20,000 nucleotides of DNA from Balamuthia mandrillaris. Its lineage: Eukaryota; Discosea; Longamoebia; Balamuthiidae. The position numbers and the translations under genes are program-made. Location of the stretch: assembly GCA_031835245.1 (NCBI GenBank), contig JAVKOQ010000206.1, positions 5,001 through 25,000 on the forward strand, in the 5' to 3' direction. Positions 1 to 8,952 of the stretch are shown one piece after another; the stretch's first letter is position 1, and the number at the start of each line of letters is the position of its first letter. A model generated the notes under the pieces. That model saw nothing but the letters and a program-made list of their open reading frames with translations. It was not told where the DNA came from and did no database searches.

Positions 1-19
1 TACACAAAAGCTCACAAAC

Positions 20-565
20 CTTTGTTCTTTTCTACTCGTATTTCGGTGCTGTCGCGCAAAAGGGTGGTCCATCGGTTCTTGTCAGTCGGACTCTTTGCGC
101 TCAAGTAGAACTTTCCGAGCGGTGTGTCCAGCCTAAAGGTCGTTTTGTTGCCAACGAGTTCTGGTTGGTTTTGTTTAGCAAGAAGTACCGATAAAAGGAA
201 GAAGGAAGAAGGAAGAAGGAGAAAGGAAGAAGGAAGAGAATAAAGATGTGGACAAAACCTGGTACTTCTTCCGAGTCAATATCACGAAGCATGGCATCAT
301 AAAGGTTGATCTTAGTCTCCAACTTATAATGACCGCTCTTTTGCTTTTGCTTCTTCGTCAACAAAAGCAAGTCGGAGAACAAGAAAGTATAGCGCTTGTG
401 TTTTGGATTGCTGAGCTTATCCAAAGCAACCGTCAACGAGCCTTCTTCCACAAACTTACGCCCAGATTGAGCGAGTTGGATATGCTGTTTTTAAATATTC
501 AAACGTATCAGAAACACATATCAGTAAAAGCAGAGACACAACGAGGAAGGAGGGAGGGAGGGAGG

Positions 566-622
<57 letters not shown>

Positions 623-1464
623 TAAAAAACAACGAACTTGAGATGAAAGGTTAATAATAAGATTTTCGATGCGCATAATGGAGGCTCTAACGTCAGCATT
701 CTCGATGCTAGTAACCACAGCTTCGTACATTTGTTGCATGAGGGCACGTGCGCTTTCAAGACTGCGAGCTTCTTTGCTGTCTTCCGTTGAGTGACGAACC
801 AATTGCTTTTAAAAAAATGAAGCAAAAATGTGAGAGAGAGCAGAGAGCAGAGAGCAGAGAGAGGGAGAGCAGAGGGGGAGGGAGAGGGAGAGAGCAGAGA
901 GAGAGAGAGAGAGCAGAGAGATTGAGGGTAGAGTATGCACATCTAATAAGGAGTTATAGGAAGAAATCCTGTTAAGAGGAATGCCAATAAGCTCATGCAA
1001 GCCCAACATGTGCTTCTCCGTTTTTTGGTACGTCTATGGTCATTGCATCATTAAGTCGGTTCAGAAAAGAGAAATGCAAGCAATAAAAAAACTGAAACAG
1101 AGTACGGTTTTACCTCCTCAAGAAAAGCGTTGAACTTTGGGTTGGTTTTGCGGCAAGCCTGCATGATGTTCTGGGCGTGCTTAAAGTTGTTGACATAGTC
1201 TTTGTACACAGCAAAGGCAGAGGCGCGGCGAGTGAAGGCCTTGCCAATGCCATGACACCTCGGCCACTTGTCCTGGATCTTGAGAAACTGTTTCAACAGC
1301 ATTTGATGGACTTTGAGCACGTCGGCAATGTTGCCAAAGAGGCCGTCTATCTCTTGTGAGGAGATGATGCGATGTTTCTTAGTCTCTGCTCTTTCTTGAA
1401 GAGGATTCAGATATTCCTTTTTGTTTGTTTGGTTGTGTATTATGTTATTTTTTGAGATAACAGA

Positions 1465-1508
<44 letters not shown>

Positions 1509-1851
1509 TCGTGTACATTGACGAGTAACTCTAGATGCATGATGAACTGCTTTTCTGTTCTTACAAGCTCTTGGAAGGCGTTATTACGCTTGCCCAACGG
1601 CGCACCAATGTACAATTTTGCTGTTTCAAACAAAGGTTAAGATGAAAGCAGTAAAAAAGAAAAACATCTTTTAATAAAACGAACCTAGTTTCTTATAACG
1701 CCGCCGTTGCAGCCATCCTCGAACAACGCTTTGAGCAAGTATTAACGCGCGGAGGTTCCGCTGTTCATGCAAGAAAGCAGCGCTGTATGCCTCCACGTTT
1801 TGCTATTTTTCCATTCGTATGCGTTGAGTTTTGTTTGTGTTGTTAGATCAG

Positions 1852-1882
<31 letters not shown>

Positions 1883-2000
1883 AGGGAGAAGAGAGAATCA
1901 GGAAAACAAATGTCCACATGCAATTCAGACATATGCTTGTCTTTAGTTGTTGAAATTCATCATTGAAGAAAGAAACGAGATGAGAGCATAGGATAAAAGG

Positions 2001-2041
<41 letters not shown>

Positions 2042-3226
2042 GAGGAGCTTACAAAAACGAGGATTTGACGATCAGTAGCTCTACGCCATTGGTTCTGTTG
2101 TTGACGAGGGCCAGACGAAGCCGACAATGGAGAGCGCGTCCTCGCAGACTTTGGACTCTTGCAGTTCTCTTTGTTGTTGTTGTTGTTGTTCTGATCTGTC
2201 GTTGGAGGCAGAGGAAGCGATAGAGATAGACCCTCGATGTTGCTTCCGCTTGTGGTTGCTCCGCGCTTGCTTGCCGTCGACTCACCTGGAGAAGAAGCCG
2301 AAATATAAGAAAAGCTTTTGGCAGTCTTTCTGTAGTTGCTTCCACTGCCGCCGAGCTTGTTGTTGCCGTTGTGGTTGTTGCTCTCGTTATTGTTGTTGTT
2401 GGGGGAGTCTCCTCGAATGTAGCACGTTGTGTCAGAATTGACCAGGAGAGCAACCCCTGTGGGCGTTGTTATGTCGGAGGAGGAAGCAGAAGGGGAGGAG
2501 GCCTCGTAAGTGGGCTCGGAGTCAAAGTGATGCGGTTGATAGTGTTTCCTGCCGCTGTTGCTGCCGCTGGAGCTGTTGCCGGGAGTACGAAAGTAGCCAT
2601 CCTCGATGCTGCGAAGACATTCCTCCACTTTCTCCTCCTCCAGACCGAGGCCGTAGAGGCACCCTCCTATGATCTCCCACAGCATCTACGGTTGCATGAA
2701 AGAGAGGGAGAAAGCCCATTGTTAAACGGCAAGAAAGAAAGAAACGACAAGCAAGCAAGCAAGCAATAAACGACAAGAAAGAGAGCAATGGCAGTAGTAG
2801 AAGAAAAACACACAACACATGGCACAAAAGAGAAAGTAATCGCATACTTGTTCGGCGTTCATGAATTTCTCTCCTCTTGGCGTCTTAGCTATGAGACCAC
2901 CGCCGCCGCCACCGCTCGATTCGGAGCCGCTCCTTTCTTTGGAGGCGTTTGGTATTTCTTGTGTCATCCTTTGTAATATAGAGAGAAGAACGAGAGAGAG
3001 CGAGAGAGAGAGAGAGAGAGAGAGAAGAGAGAGAAGAGAGGGATTAGTTTCACATCAAGGGTTGAGCCGATGATAAGATGGGCGCAATACGGAACTTCCA
3101 AAGGTTATCGGCAGAGACAAATGGACGCGAACTCCAGTCGAGAACCTGAGCGGCCTTGCCCTTCTTCAAGGCCTTCCATTTCTGCGAGGACAGGGTGTTG
3201 CGGCCAAAACCTTTCCTCCTCTCCAT
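20..3226 (-). CDS. RhoGEF: IQ motif, DH domain, PH domain (partial, 3' end outside window)
   Basis: This is a Dbl-family guanine nucleotide exchange factor predicted to activate a Rho/Rac GTPase at the plasma membrane. Exons on the minus strand: 3226-3054, 2968-2848, 2685-2053, 1802-1685, 1620-1517, 1416-1114, 1033-941, 805-638, 484-259 and 160-20, giving 693 residues before a donor (GTTTGT) at the left edge. Residues 1-309 are low-complexity (Gly, Ser, Asn) with one conserved-looking patch, QMLWEIIGGCLYGLGL. An IQ-like motif (LILAQSVVRGWLQRRRY, about 329-345) precedes the DH domain (about 360-575), which has FQELVRTEKQFIMHLELLVN at its start and LHELIGIPLNRISSYNSLL as its conserved third region. 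The PH domain (about 580-690) ends with the expected helix, NRWTTLLRD. The start at 3226 is the first ATG of the open frame; an upstream exon is possible. All joins keep frame and rebuild the DH/PH fold without gaps. The target GTPase cannot be read from the sequence. Confidence 0.88.
197..238. repeat. Heptamer repeat (GGAAGAA)6 in RhoGEF intron
   Basis: Six 7-base units of GGAAGAA, two of them with changes, lie in the intron between exons 484-259 and 160-20. The sense strand reads TTCTTCC repeats. Confidence 0.8.
548..619. repeat. (GGGA)n-(GA)n microsatellite in RhoGEF intron
   Basis: About five GGGA units run into about 25 GA units on the plus strand, so the transcribed sense strand reads (CT)n. 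It lies in the intron between the exons at 805-638 and 484-259, about 18 bases past the 5' splice site. A CT-biased sense orientation is shared with nearly all intron repeats in this window. Confidence 0.9.
832..930. repeat. Imperfect GA/GAGCA repeat in RhoGEF intron
   Basis: A degenerate purine repeat of GA, GCAGA and GGGA units fills most of the intron between exons 1033-941 and 805-638. The sense strand is pyrimidine-rich. Confidence 0.85.
1472..1505. repeat. (GA)n microsatellite in RhoGEF intron
   Basis: About 16 GA units lie in the intron between exons 1620-1517 and 1416-1114. On the sense strand the (CT)n begins about ten bases after the donor GTACAC. Confidence 0.9.
1856..2038. repeat. 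Two (GA)n tracts in one RhoGEF intron
   Basis: Tracts at 1856-1882 and 2007-2038 sit in the intron between exons 2685-2053 and 1802-1685. The second begins about 14 bases after the donor GTAAGC on the sense strand, where it reads (CT)n. Confidence 0.9.
2981..3041. repeat. GA-rich microsatellite in first RhoGEF intron
   Basis: A GA repeat with AAGA interruptions fills most of the 85-base intron between exons 3226-3054 and 2968-2848. On the sense strand it follows the donor GTGAAA by about ten bases. Confidence 0.85.
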
Positions 3227-3532
3227 CTTTATAGTATTTTTTTTTTGTTTCCGGATGTATAATGCTTCTTCTCTCAAAAGAACAGAAAGAAAAAAGCACG
3301 ACGGTCTTCGGAAGAAGAAGAAGAACAACAACAACAGCAAGAAGAACAAGAAGAAAAAAGCCTTTCGTCGGCGATGATGCTCTCTCTCTCTCTCACTCTT
3401 TTGCTTTTCTTACCGGTCAATTTTTTCAATGATGCGTTTACGGGGCGATAGGTGGACGTTTTGCCCAACAAATTAAACCTCCTCCAGTGCGCAGACAGGT
3501 TGCTGCAGCACCGTTCTTTTGCTGCAATAAGC

Positions 3533-3540
3533 TGACGTCA
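3533..3540. promoter_or_regulatory. CRE-like palindrome TGACGTCA (upstream of RhoGEF gene)
   Basis: This is the exact 8-bp consensus site of CREB/ATF-type bZIP factors, about 310 bp upstream of the RhoGEF start codon. A second exact copy lies in the shared upstream region at 8480-8487. Both are followed by ACC. The function is inferred from motif and position only. Confidence 0.4.
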
Positions 3541-3598
3541 CCACCGTCATTTGTTCTTCGGGGTGGGTCAAATGCAACCTGAAAGTAATTCCAGCTGT

Positions 3599-3618
3599 TT
3601 TATTTATTTTGCTTTATT
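3599..3618 (-). terminator. Poly(A) signals of the exonuclease gene
   Basis: Two AATAAA hexamers occur on the minus strand (3618-3613 and 3604-3599), 97 to 116 bases after the TAA stop at 3717-3715. They match the animal-type cleavage and polyadenylation signal and their distance suits a short 3' UTR. Confidence 0.5.
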
Positions 3619-3714
3619 GGTATTATATTTCTTTTTTTCACTGTTTTATTTCGTTTTTTTCTTATTATTATTATTTTTTTTGAGTTAAAGAAGAAGGTGC
3701 ATGCAATAAAACGT

Positions 3715-6309
3715 TTACTCTTGGCCATCCCCTCCTCCTCCGCCTTCTTCTTCCACAACCTGCTGGGCAGCAGAACGCGGCCCTCCGCAGCGGCGACACA
3801 CCGCACGCGAGGCAAAGTTCAGCTCGGCGCAGGCGCAGAACCAATCCCCTGGCCGTGCCGTCACCGACCGACCACCTGCTCCCCCTCCTCCTCTGCCACT
3901 TGCTCCTCTGTAGCCGCCTCCTCCTCCTCTTCCACCACCACCACCTCCTCTTCCCCGGTAATTGTTGTGCTGATGCGCGTACCCTCTGCCTCCGCCTCCG
4001 CCTCCGCCTCCGCCTCCGCCTCCTGAACCAGCAGCAGGTGCATTCACCCCGGTTGTGAATGGATTGGGCGTTCTGCACTTACGGCAGACTGCACGGCTGG
4101 CAAAGTTTAAGTCCTGACAGCTGGGACACAGCCAATCCCCAGCACGGATCTCCGTTAGGCCTGTCCCAGTTGCGATAGCAGTTGTTGCTGCGGCGGCGGC
4201 GGCGGCGGTAGGCAGTCCTCCACCAAAGCCCCCGCCAAACAGAGGAGAAGGGGTGCCACACTTGCGACAGGCTTGCCGCGAAGCAAAGTTCATGTCAGCA
4301 CAGTTTGGGCAGTACCAATCGCCGGGTCTTGTTGCCACCATTCCCGTTCCGATTCCTGCTGTTATTGTTGGTGGTACCATTATCAGCTCATCGTTCGTCA
4401 TCGCCTCGCTTCCCACTCCCCCAACTCCCCCAGCAAGCAGAGGAGGAACGTTCTCAGTTGTCGCAGAAGTCATGGCTATGTAGTCATAGGATCGCGGCGT
4501 GCTACACTTCCGACACACGTTACGAGAGGCGAATTGGTGATCTCCACATTGGGGACAGTACCAATCTCCTGGCCGCACGTTTGTCAGTAAGTCCTGCTTA
4601 CCACTACCATTTCCTGCTCCTTCTTCACCGCCACTGCTTCCAACTATTGGTGCTGCTGTTTCCGTTGTCGTTGTTGTTGATGTCGTTCCGTCAAGTTTAG
4701 CCAGAACCGAGTCCCTCTTCTCCTCGTTGCTCGCATAGACCTCGATGTACCTATCCCCAAGGTAGTTGTTGTGACGGTCGAGGGCAGCCATGGCCTCCTC
4801 CGCCGTCGCGAATTGGACATAGGCCACTCCGGAGGGCCGTCCGTTTCGATTATGGATGAGGTGAACCCCATCCGGTTGCTCCACCACATTCAACCCATCA
4901 AAGAACTGCCGTACGTCCTCCTCACTTGCACTCCAAGGCAGACCTCGCAGCACCACCACCCGACCGGATAGGGCCTGCTTCTTTTTCTTCTTTGTCAATT
5001 TCTGTGCACCGTTTTCACCCTCTTCTCCTTCTTCTGCTTCTTCGTCATCATCACCTTCCTCTTCACCGGCACGTAACGGGGCAAAAATGGAGGCCATGTG
5101 AAGATTTGTCTTGTTGTAGTCCTTGAGAAGCGAAGGCTCTGTAGTGGGGTCAAAATCCTCCTCGATCACGATTGGAGCAGTGAAGCGATGCCCCATTTGC
5201 AGCAGCCCCGTCACTATGTTACAGATATTAAGACAGTCATCGAACCCTGAGTGGTGTCTTCCTTCCAGCGGGAGGCTCATCTCTGTTTGCAAAAAATTCA
5301 CAACTGAGTTTCAGTAATTGGGCATTGGTAGGATAGCAGAAATAAACAAGACAAAAGACAAAAGACAAAAGATAACAGAAAAGAAAAGAAAGCAATTACG
5401 ATCAAGCATCGCTTTCAGGCTAGTACTGCGAGCATGAGGATGTTCTTTCTTAAATTCTTCTTTCAAGTTCTATGTGTTGAGTAAGTCAGCGGAAGAGGAA
5501 AGGAGAAGCGAGAACGGGAGCAAGAGAGTCAAGGCAAAATAGGATGAGAAGATGAGAGAGAGAGAGAGAGAATGAGTTAATACAAAATATGTCATGTAGT
5601 GAGATGCCCGCTGAATCCCCTTTTTAGTGGTTTCAGACAAAAACTGGAGCTTCAGGTCCCAGTCGCCATCCGTCAAAATGCAAAAACTATGCCCTCGTGC
5701 CGTAAAATTGGTTGCTACATAGTGATCAAACTGCAAAGCCATTTGTCAGAGCGGCTTGGCGATAACAAGAGAAAGAGAGAAGAAGAGATGAAAAGCCCAT
5801 AGAAGAGAGAACAGCAATTCAAAGAAGAGACCTAGAGACTGAGAGAAGCAAAGAGAGAGGGAGAGAGGGAGAAGAGAAAGAACAGGAGAGCGAGAGTGAG
5901 AGAGAGAGAGAAAAGAGAGAGGAGAGAGTTAAAGGGAAAATAGAGAGCGAGACGCGCATGTGAAGCAAACAGGGTAAAAAAGCGAGCGAAAAAGACAGAG
6001 GAAAAGGAGAGGGGAAGGTACATGTGCGATAGCTTCCTCGAGGGTAGGCGCCCCAACAAGCTGTTCATCAGTGATGCCAGTGAGGGAAGTGCAAAAGGCG
6101 GTCAACCGCTGCGTCCACTGGGGCCGCACGTAGAGCTGCTGCTGGTCCACGATCTGGGCCGTGCTCAAGTCGACAACCACCCAAGGGAACTCTATGATTT
6201 CCTGGTTCTCCCGAGTGACAGTGGGGTTTTCTCCCTCGTCGCAAGTGGCCTCGAAATCGATGACCACCAAGTAATCGTACGCGTGCCCTTTCCCATTGTT
6301 GCGTCGCAT
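3715..6309 (-). CDS. ERI1-type 3'-5' exonuclease fused to RRM and four RanBP2 zinc fingers
   Basis: The product is a predicted RNA 3'-5' exonuclease of the DEDDh (ERI1/RNase T) class. Exons on the minus strand: 6309-6022, 5730-5584, 5469-5400 and 5282-3715 (690 aa). The catalytic set is complete: VIDFEATC (D18, E20), LTDGDWDL (D117) and HHSGFDD (H179, D184). After an acidic and lysine-rich linker comes an RRM (about 275-352) with VVLRGLPWSASEEDVRQFF and LGDRYIEVYASNEE, which closely resembles the quasi-RRMs of hnRNP F/H. Four RanBP2-type fingers follow (about 408-428, 490-510, 551-571, 648-667), each with the NFASR-type loop known in ZRANB2 to read GGU in single-stranded RNA (the first has QFASR). 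A Gly/Arg-rich stretch (588-641) lies between fingers 3 and 4. The likely role is trimming of G-rich or GGU-containing RNA, in small-RNA turnover or rRNA/histone mRNA end processing as for ERI1. An in-frame TTG frame extends upstream of the ATG but has no ATG. Confidence 0.92.
5554..5571. repeat. (GA)n tract in exonuclease intron 2
   Basis: Nine GA units on the plus strand give (CT)n on the sense strand, about 12 bases after the donor GTATTA of the exon at 5730-5584. Confidence 0.85.
5842..5928. repeat. Imperfect GA repeat in exonuclease intron 1
   Basis: A degenerate purine-rich repeat lies in the long first intron of the exonuclease gene (6021-5731). The sense strand is CT-rich over most of the intron. 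Confidence 0.8.
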
Positions 6310-6840
6310 GGCTTGCTTCTTTGATTCTCTGGAGTGCCCTTTTTTTTGTTTTCTTTCCGACAAAAACCACGTCCTAATGATTAAAAGAACGAACTGTTAC
6401 GTCCACGTAGGGGAGGAAAAAAATAGTTGGGCGGTTTCGTACACAACAGATCTCTTGTTGGCCTCTTCCTTTCTTTTCTTTCTTGAAAAGAAAAAATGTT
6501 TTTTTTTGTTTGTGCTTGTTGGAAACCAAACCACGAAACGGATGGGCACACTTCCCAAACTACAATGCGTTGGATTTAATCATTGTTTTTGGACTCAATT
6601 AGCTGCGCTCCAATTCTAATCGATCGAAGCACTCTCCTGTGCTCAGTCTTCCACCTATTAGCTACCTTTAATTGTCTAAAAGGAACATGTGTCGACAAAA
6701 ATTTCTTTGTTGTCGACGCCTGAGGAGCGTTTTAATTTGTCTGGTATCGTGACGACGTGATAATATTATCATATTTAAAATTTAATTTTTGTTTGTGCAG
6801 CGTTTCGGCAAAGAAGAAGAAAAAAAAAAGAAAGACGGTT
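6310..6840. other. Intergenic: exonuclease upstream region
   Basis: No gene is supported. On the minus strand this is the 5' side of the exonuclease gene and the 3' UTR of the unknown acidic-protein gene. It contains an inverted repeat (GTCGACAA at 6691-6698, TTGTCGAC at 6710-6717, 11-base loop) and a perfect 14-bp AT-rich palindrome (TGATAATATTATCA, 6758-6771). An ATTAAA-type element on the minus strand near 6780-6785 could be the poly(A) signal of the upstream gene. Confidence 0.6.
6691..6717. repeat. Inverted repeat with GTCGAC cores
   Basis: The arms GTCGACAA and TTGTCGAC are 8/8 complementary around an 11-base AT-rich spacer, about 380 bp upstream of the exonuclease ATG. It could be a paired binding site or a small stem-loop. 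A related 12-bp perfect palindrome lies at 19722-19733. Confidence 0.45.
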
Positions 6841-8395
6841 TCAGTAGGTTTTGTTAAGATGGGCTTCGGTCACGATCCACCATTGGGGGTGCTTTTGGAC
6901 GATGGCCTCCTCCGGCGGGACGTCAATGCCCCTCAACGCAACGTCATCCAAGTTGGGATGAGACTCTTCACATCGACGACGATACTCCTCGGCCTCCTGC
7001 CGTAGCTCCCTTTCCCACTCCTCTTCTTGTTGCTCTACTCTGTTCACTTCCTCTTCCTCCTCTGTTTCTTTCTTGAAGCATCGTTCTTCGGGATTCACGC
7101 GCTCGGCCTCCCTATCCAAGTTGCGTTCAAGATATTCACAACCAAGAAGGACGTCGATTTCTTGTGGCGGCAGTCTCACAAACTTGAAACGAGTTCGTTT
7201 GTCCAACCTCTTTCTCTTCGCTTCTTCGTCCGGGTCTGGTTCATAGCGGTCATCCTCGTCATCATCATAGAGCTGCCACCCTCTTCTCAGTTGTTCTTTC
7301 TCACGTTCCTCTGTTTCTTCTGTAATTGTTCGCAATGGACCGAAAGCAAATGCTCGGGTAATCTCTGCGTGGAACCTCTCGAATGTTTTTACAATCGATG
7401 AAGAGCCTTCTTCCACCTCCTCCTCCTCTTCCTCTTCGCGATGAGAAGATGATGCTGAAGAGGATGCCGATGATGAAGACGATGGTAACGAAGTTGGACA
7501 AATTTTAAACTGAGAAGGGTCAAAGACAAACGGAGCGCTGTCAGCGGGCAAGTTGATATAAGCGAGGCGATGCCAAACCCCCACCGAAGGAGCCACCAGA
7601 AATGCCTTGGTGTTGCCCGGAAGGAGCAACAGAAGGGGTTGTTGCTGGTGCAAGCTGCCCGAGGGACAGCTTGATTGCAGCTGCGGATCGATGAGTGCGG
7701 GGCTCGCTCTGCCGCACATCCAGGCCAGGCTACGCAGCACGAAGGCAGAGCGGAACACCTCCAAGGACAGCGATACATTCCACGGCGATCCTATTGTGCA
7801 TTTCTTCACCAAAGCGTCCTCTTGGGCTTCATCCACTGGAACTCCCTCTTGGATTGTTTTACGTTTTAGGTTAGTCTATACTTGCTTTCGTTGCTTAAAA
7901 CATGTTGTTTGTTCGGATGTGGCAAGAGGGAAACAAACCTTGCGGCAGGCCATGCCAGTCTTCCGCCTTCAACAACCTAAGGTACTCATGCTGAAAGTAA
8001 CGTAGGGGGGGGGGGGGGAAGGGATAGAGAGAAAGGCAGTCAGTGAGTGAGTGCTGTTTTTTTTTTGTGCCCTCATTCTCACTGACCTTCATCCTGAACA
8101 GAGCCCACCTCAGTTCCTTGGGAAGACGTGCCATGGCCTCGGGACTCCTGATCATGGGAGGCACCGAGGGGGTAGCAGCTTCCTCGCCCCTGCGCTTCTT
8201 GCGAGGTCTCCTCCGCCCAGCACGGTGCTCCTCCTCCTCTTCTCGCACAACGGCGCGCAGGGCGAGGTGCACCAACGGCGGCACCAAGTTGTGGTTGTGC
8301 CAACGAACCAGCGCTCTCAGCAGGCATCGCACGCTACGCACCTCCACGCCGTAGAAGACCTCCGTCCCGATGAAATGGTGCCCTTCTTGTCCCAT
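6841..8395 (-). CDS. Uncharacterised acidic, coiled-coil-rich protein
   Basis: I do not recognise this family. Exons on the minus strand: 8395-8087, 7990-7939 and 7835-6841, giving 451 aa; the second join uses acceptor TTCCAG, but CCAAG fifteen bases upstream is also in phase and would add five residues. Residues 1-50 form a His/Leu-rich, probably helical segment (VEVRSVRCLLRALVRWHNHN), followed by an acidic run and a basic patch (RRRPRKKRRG, about 61-70) that could be a nuclear localisation signal. The middle (about 120-240) is the most globular part, with Trp and aromatic residues. The C-terminal half is strongly acidic with long Glu runs and a predicted coiled coil (about 380-425), then a conserved-looking end, HPNLDDVALRGIDVPPEEA. 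Intron 1 carries a run of 14 C on the sense strand. The composition suggests a nuclear scaffold protein, but this is only a guess. Confidence 0.8.
8005..8018. repeat. Homopolymer G14/C14 in acidic-protein intron 1
   Basis: Fourteen G on the plus strand give C14 on the sense strand, 14 bases upstream of the acceptor TTTCAG, where it serves as an extreme polypyrimidine tract. Confidence 0.85.
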
Positions 8396-8952
8396 GGCTT
8401 TGGTTTGACTGTCTCTTTTTTATTATAAATTTTTCTAAGAAAAAATTCGTTAGGAAAAAGGTTTCCGTCGACACGAAAGTGACGTCACCGTAATTAATGA
8501 ATGGATTAATCATATCGAATAATTCGCTGAAAATGAAAGGCAGATCCTTGAGGGTCCTTTTTTTTAATGAATGGCTCATGGCAGACAGTTTTGGCAGGGC
8601 ACCCGCCGGGGTGCGGGTCATTCCGGAGTTCTTGGCCTACGTGGCGTGCCTTCATTGGACCAGGCCCCTCATTTATTCCATTAACCTCATCATTGGCATT
8701 TTGAGAAAGCATTATTGCGTAGCGCGGGTATGAAGGTAACGGATTTCTTCGGGTTTTGGTTTGGTTTTATTTGTTTATTATATTTTCATTTTCTCAGCAC
8801 ACAACCTAAACCACAGCAGAGCCGCTCCGCTCCTTTGCCCCCTGCGGCTTTATTTTTTTTTTGTATCATTTAATCCCATTTCGCAACTCCAACAACCAAG
8901 AGAGGCCTCTTGTTTGGAGCTTCATATTTTTTTAAAAAAAAATAATAACAAA
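8396..8952. promoter_or_regulatory. Divergent upstream region shared by the acidic-protein and Cys-rich-protein genes
   Basis: This 557-bp gap separates two divergent start codons and so should hold both promoters. It contains a TGACGTCA palindrome (8480-8487) next to GTCGAC (8467-8472), an 11-bp direct repeat TTAATGAATGG (8494-8504 and 8564-8574), a CCAAT-like box (ATTGG, about 8653-8657) and a GC-rich dyad (ACCCGC/GCGGGT around 8602-8619). No reading frame in it looks coding. Confidence 0.6.
8480..8487. promoter_or_regulatory. CRE-like palindrome TGACGTCA (divergent promoter)
   Basis: This is the exact CREB/ATF-type consensus, 85 bp upstream of the acidic-protein ATG and about 465 bp upstream of the Cys-rich-protein ATG. 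Like the copy at 3533-3540, it is followed by ACC. Its role is inferred. Confidence 0.45.

Larger units (their letters stand above)
3227..3714. other. Intergenic: RhoGEF upstream region and exonuclease 3' end
   Basis: No gene is supported here. It holds minus-strand AATAAA poly(A) signals for the exonuclease gene (3613-3618 and 3599-3604, about 100 bases past its stop), a perfect TGACGTCA palindrome (3533-3540), AAG/CAA-rich triplet sequence (about 3310-3362) and a short CT run (3380-3394) whose orientation is opposite to the CT runs in the introns of the flanking minus-strand genes. A TATAAA lies directly before the chosen RhoGEF ATG, too close to serve as its TATA box. Confidence 0.7.

Noticed and set aside
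521-619. Open frames ending in long Leu-Ser or Arg-Glu repeats over the GA/CT tracts
   Set aside because: They are translations of intron microsatellites and lie past the splice donors of the RhoGEF exons.
3274-3471. Possible additional upstream exon of the RhoGEF gene with a GTAAGA donor
   Set aside because: It has no ATG, and the repeat after the donor reads GA on the sense strand, opposite to the other introns; kept only as a possibility.
3671-4078. Arg/Trp-rich open frame on the minus strand
   Set aside because: It is a frame-shifted shadow of the Gly-rich RGG region in the exonuclease gene; codon-level repetition in the true frame explains it.
6310-6363. Upstream extension of the exonuclease N-terminus
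   Set aside because: The extended frame begins with TTG, not ATG. The ATG at 6309 sits directly before the catalytic domain and is preferred.
6758-6771. TAATATTA core as a rolling-circle origin of a geminivirus-like element
   Set aside because: The full nonanucleotide TAATATTAC is absent, there is no long GC stem and no Rep-like gene nearby.
8600-8622. GC-rich dyad as a tRNA or snRNA gene part
   Set aside because: The stem is only six base pairs and no A/B box or cloverleaf can be drawn around it.
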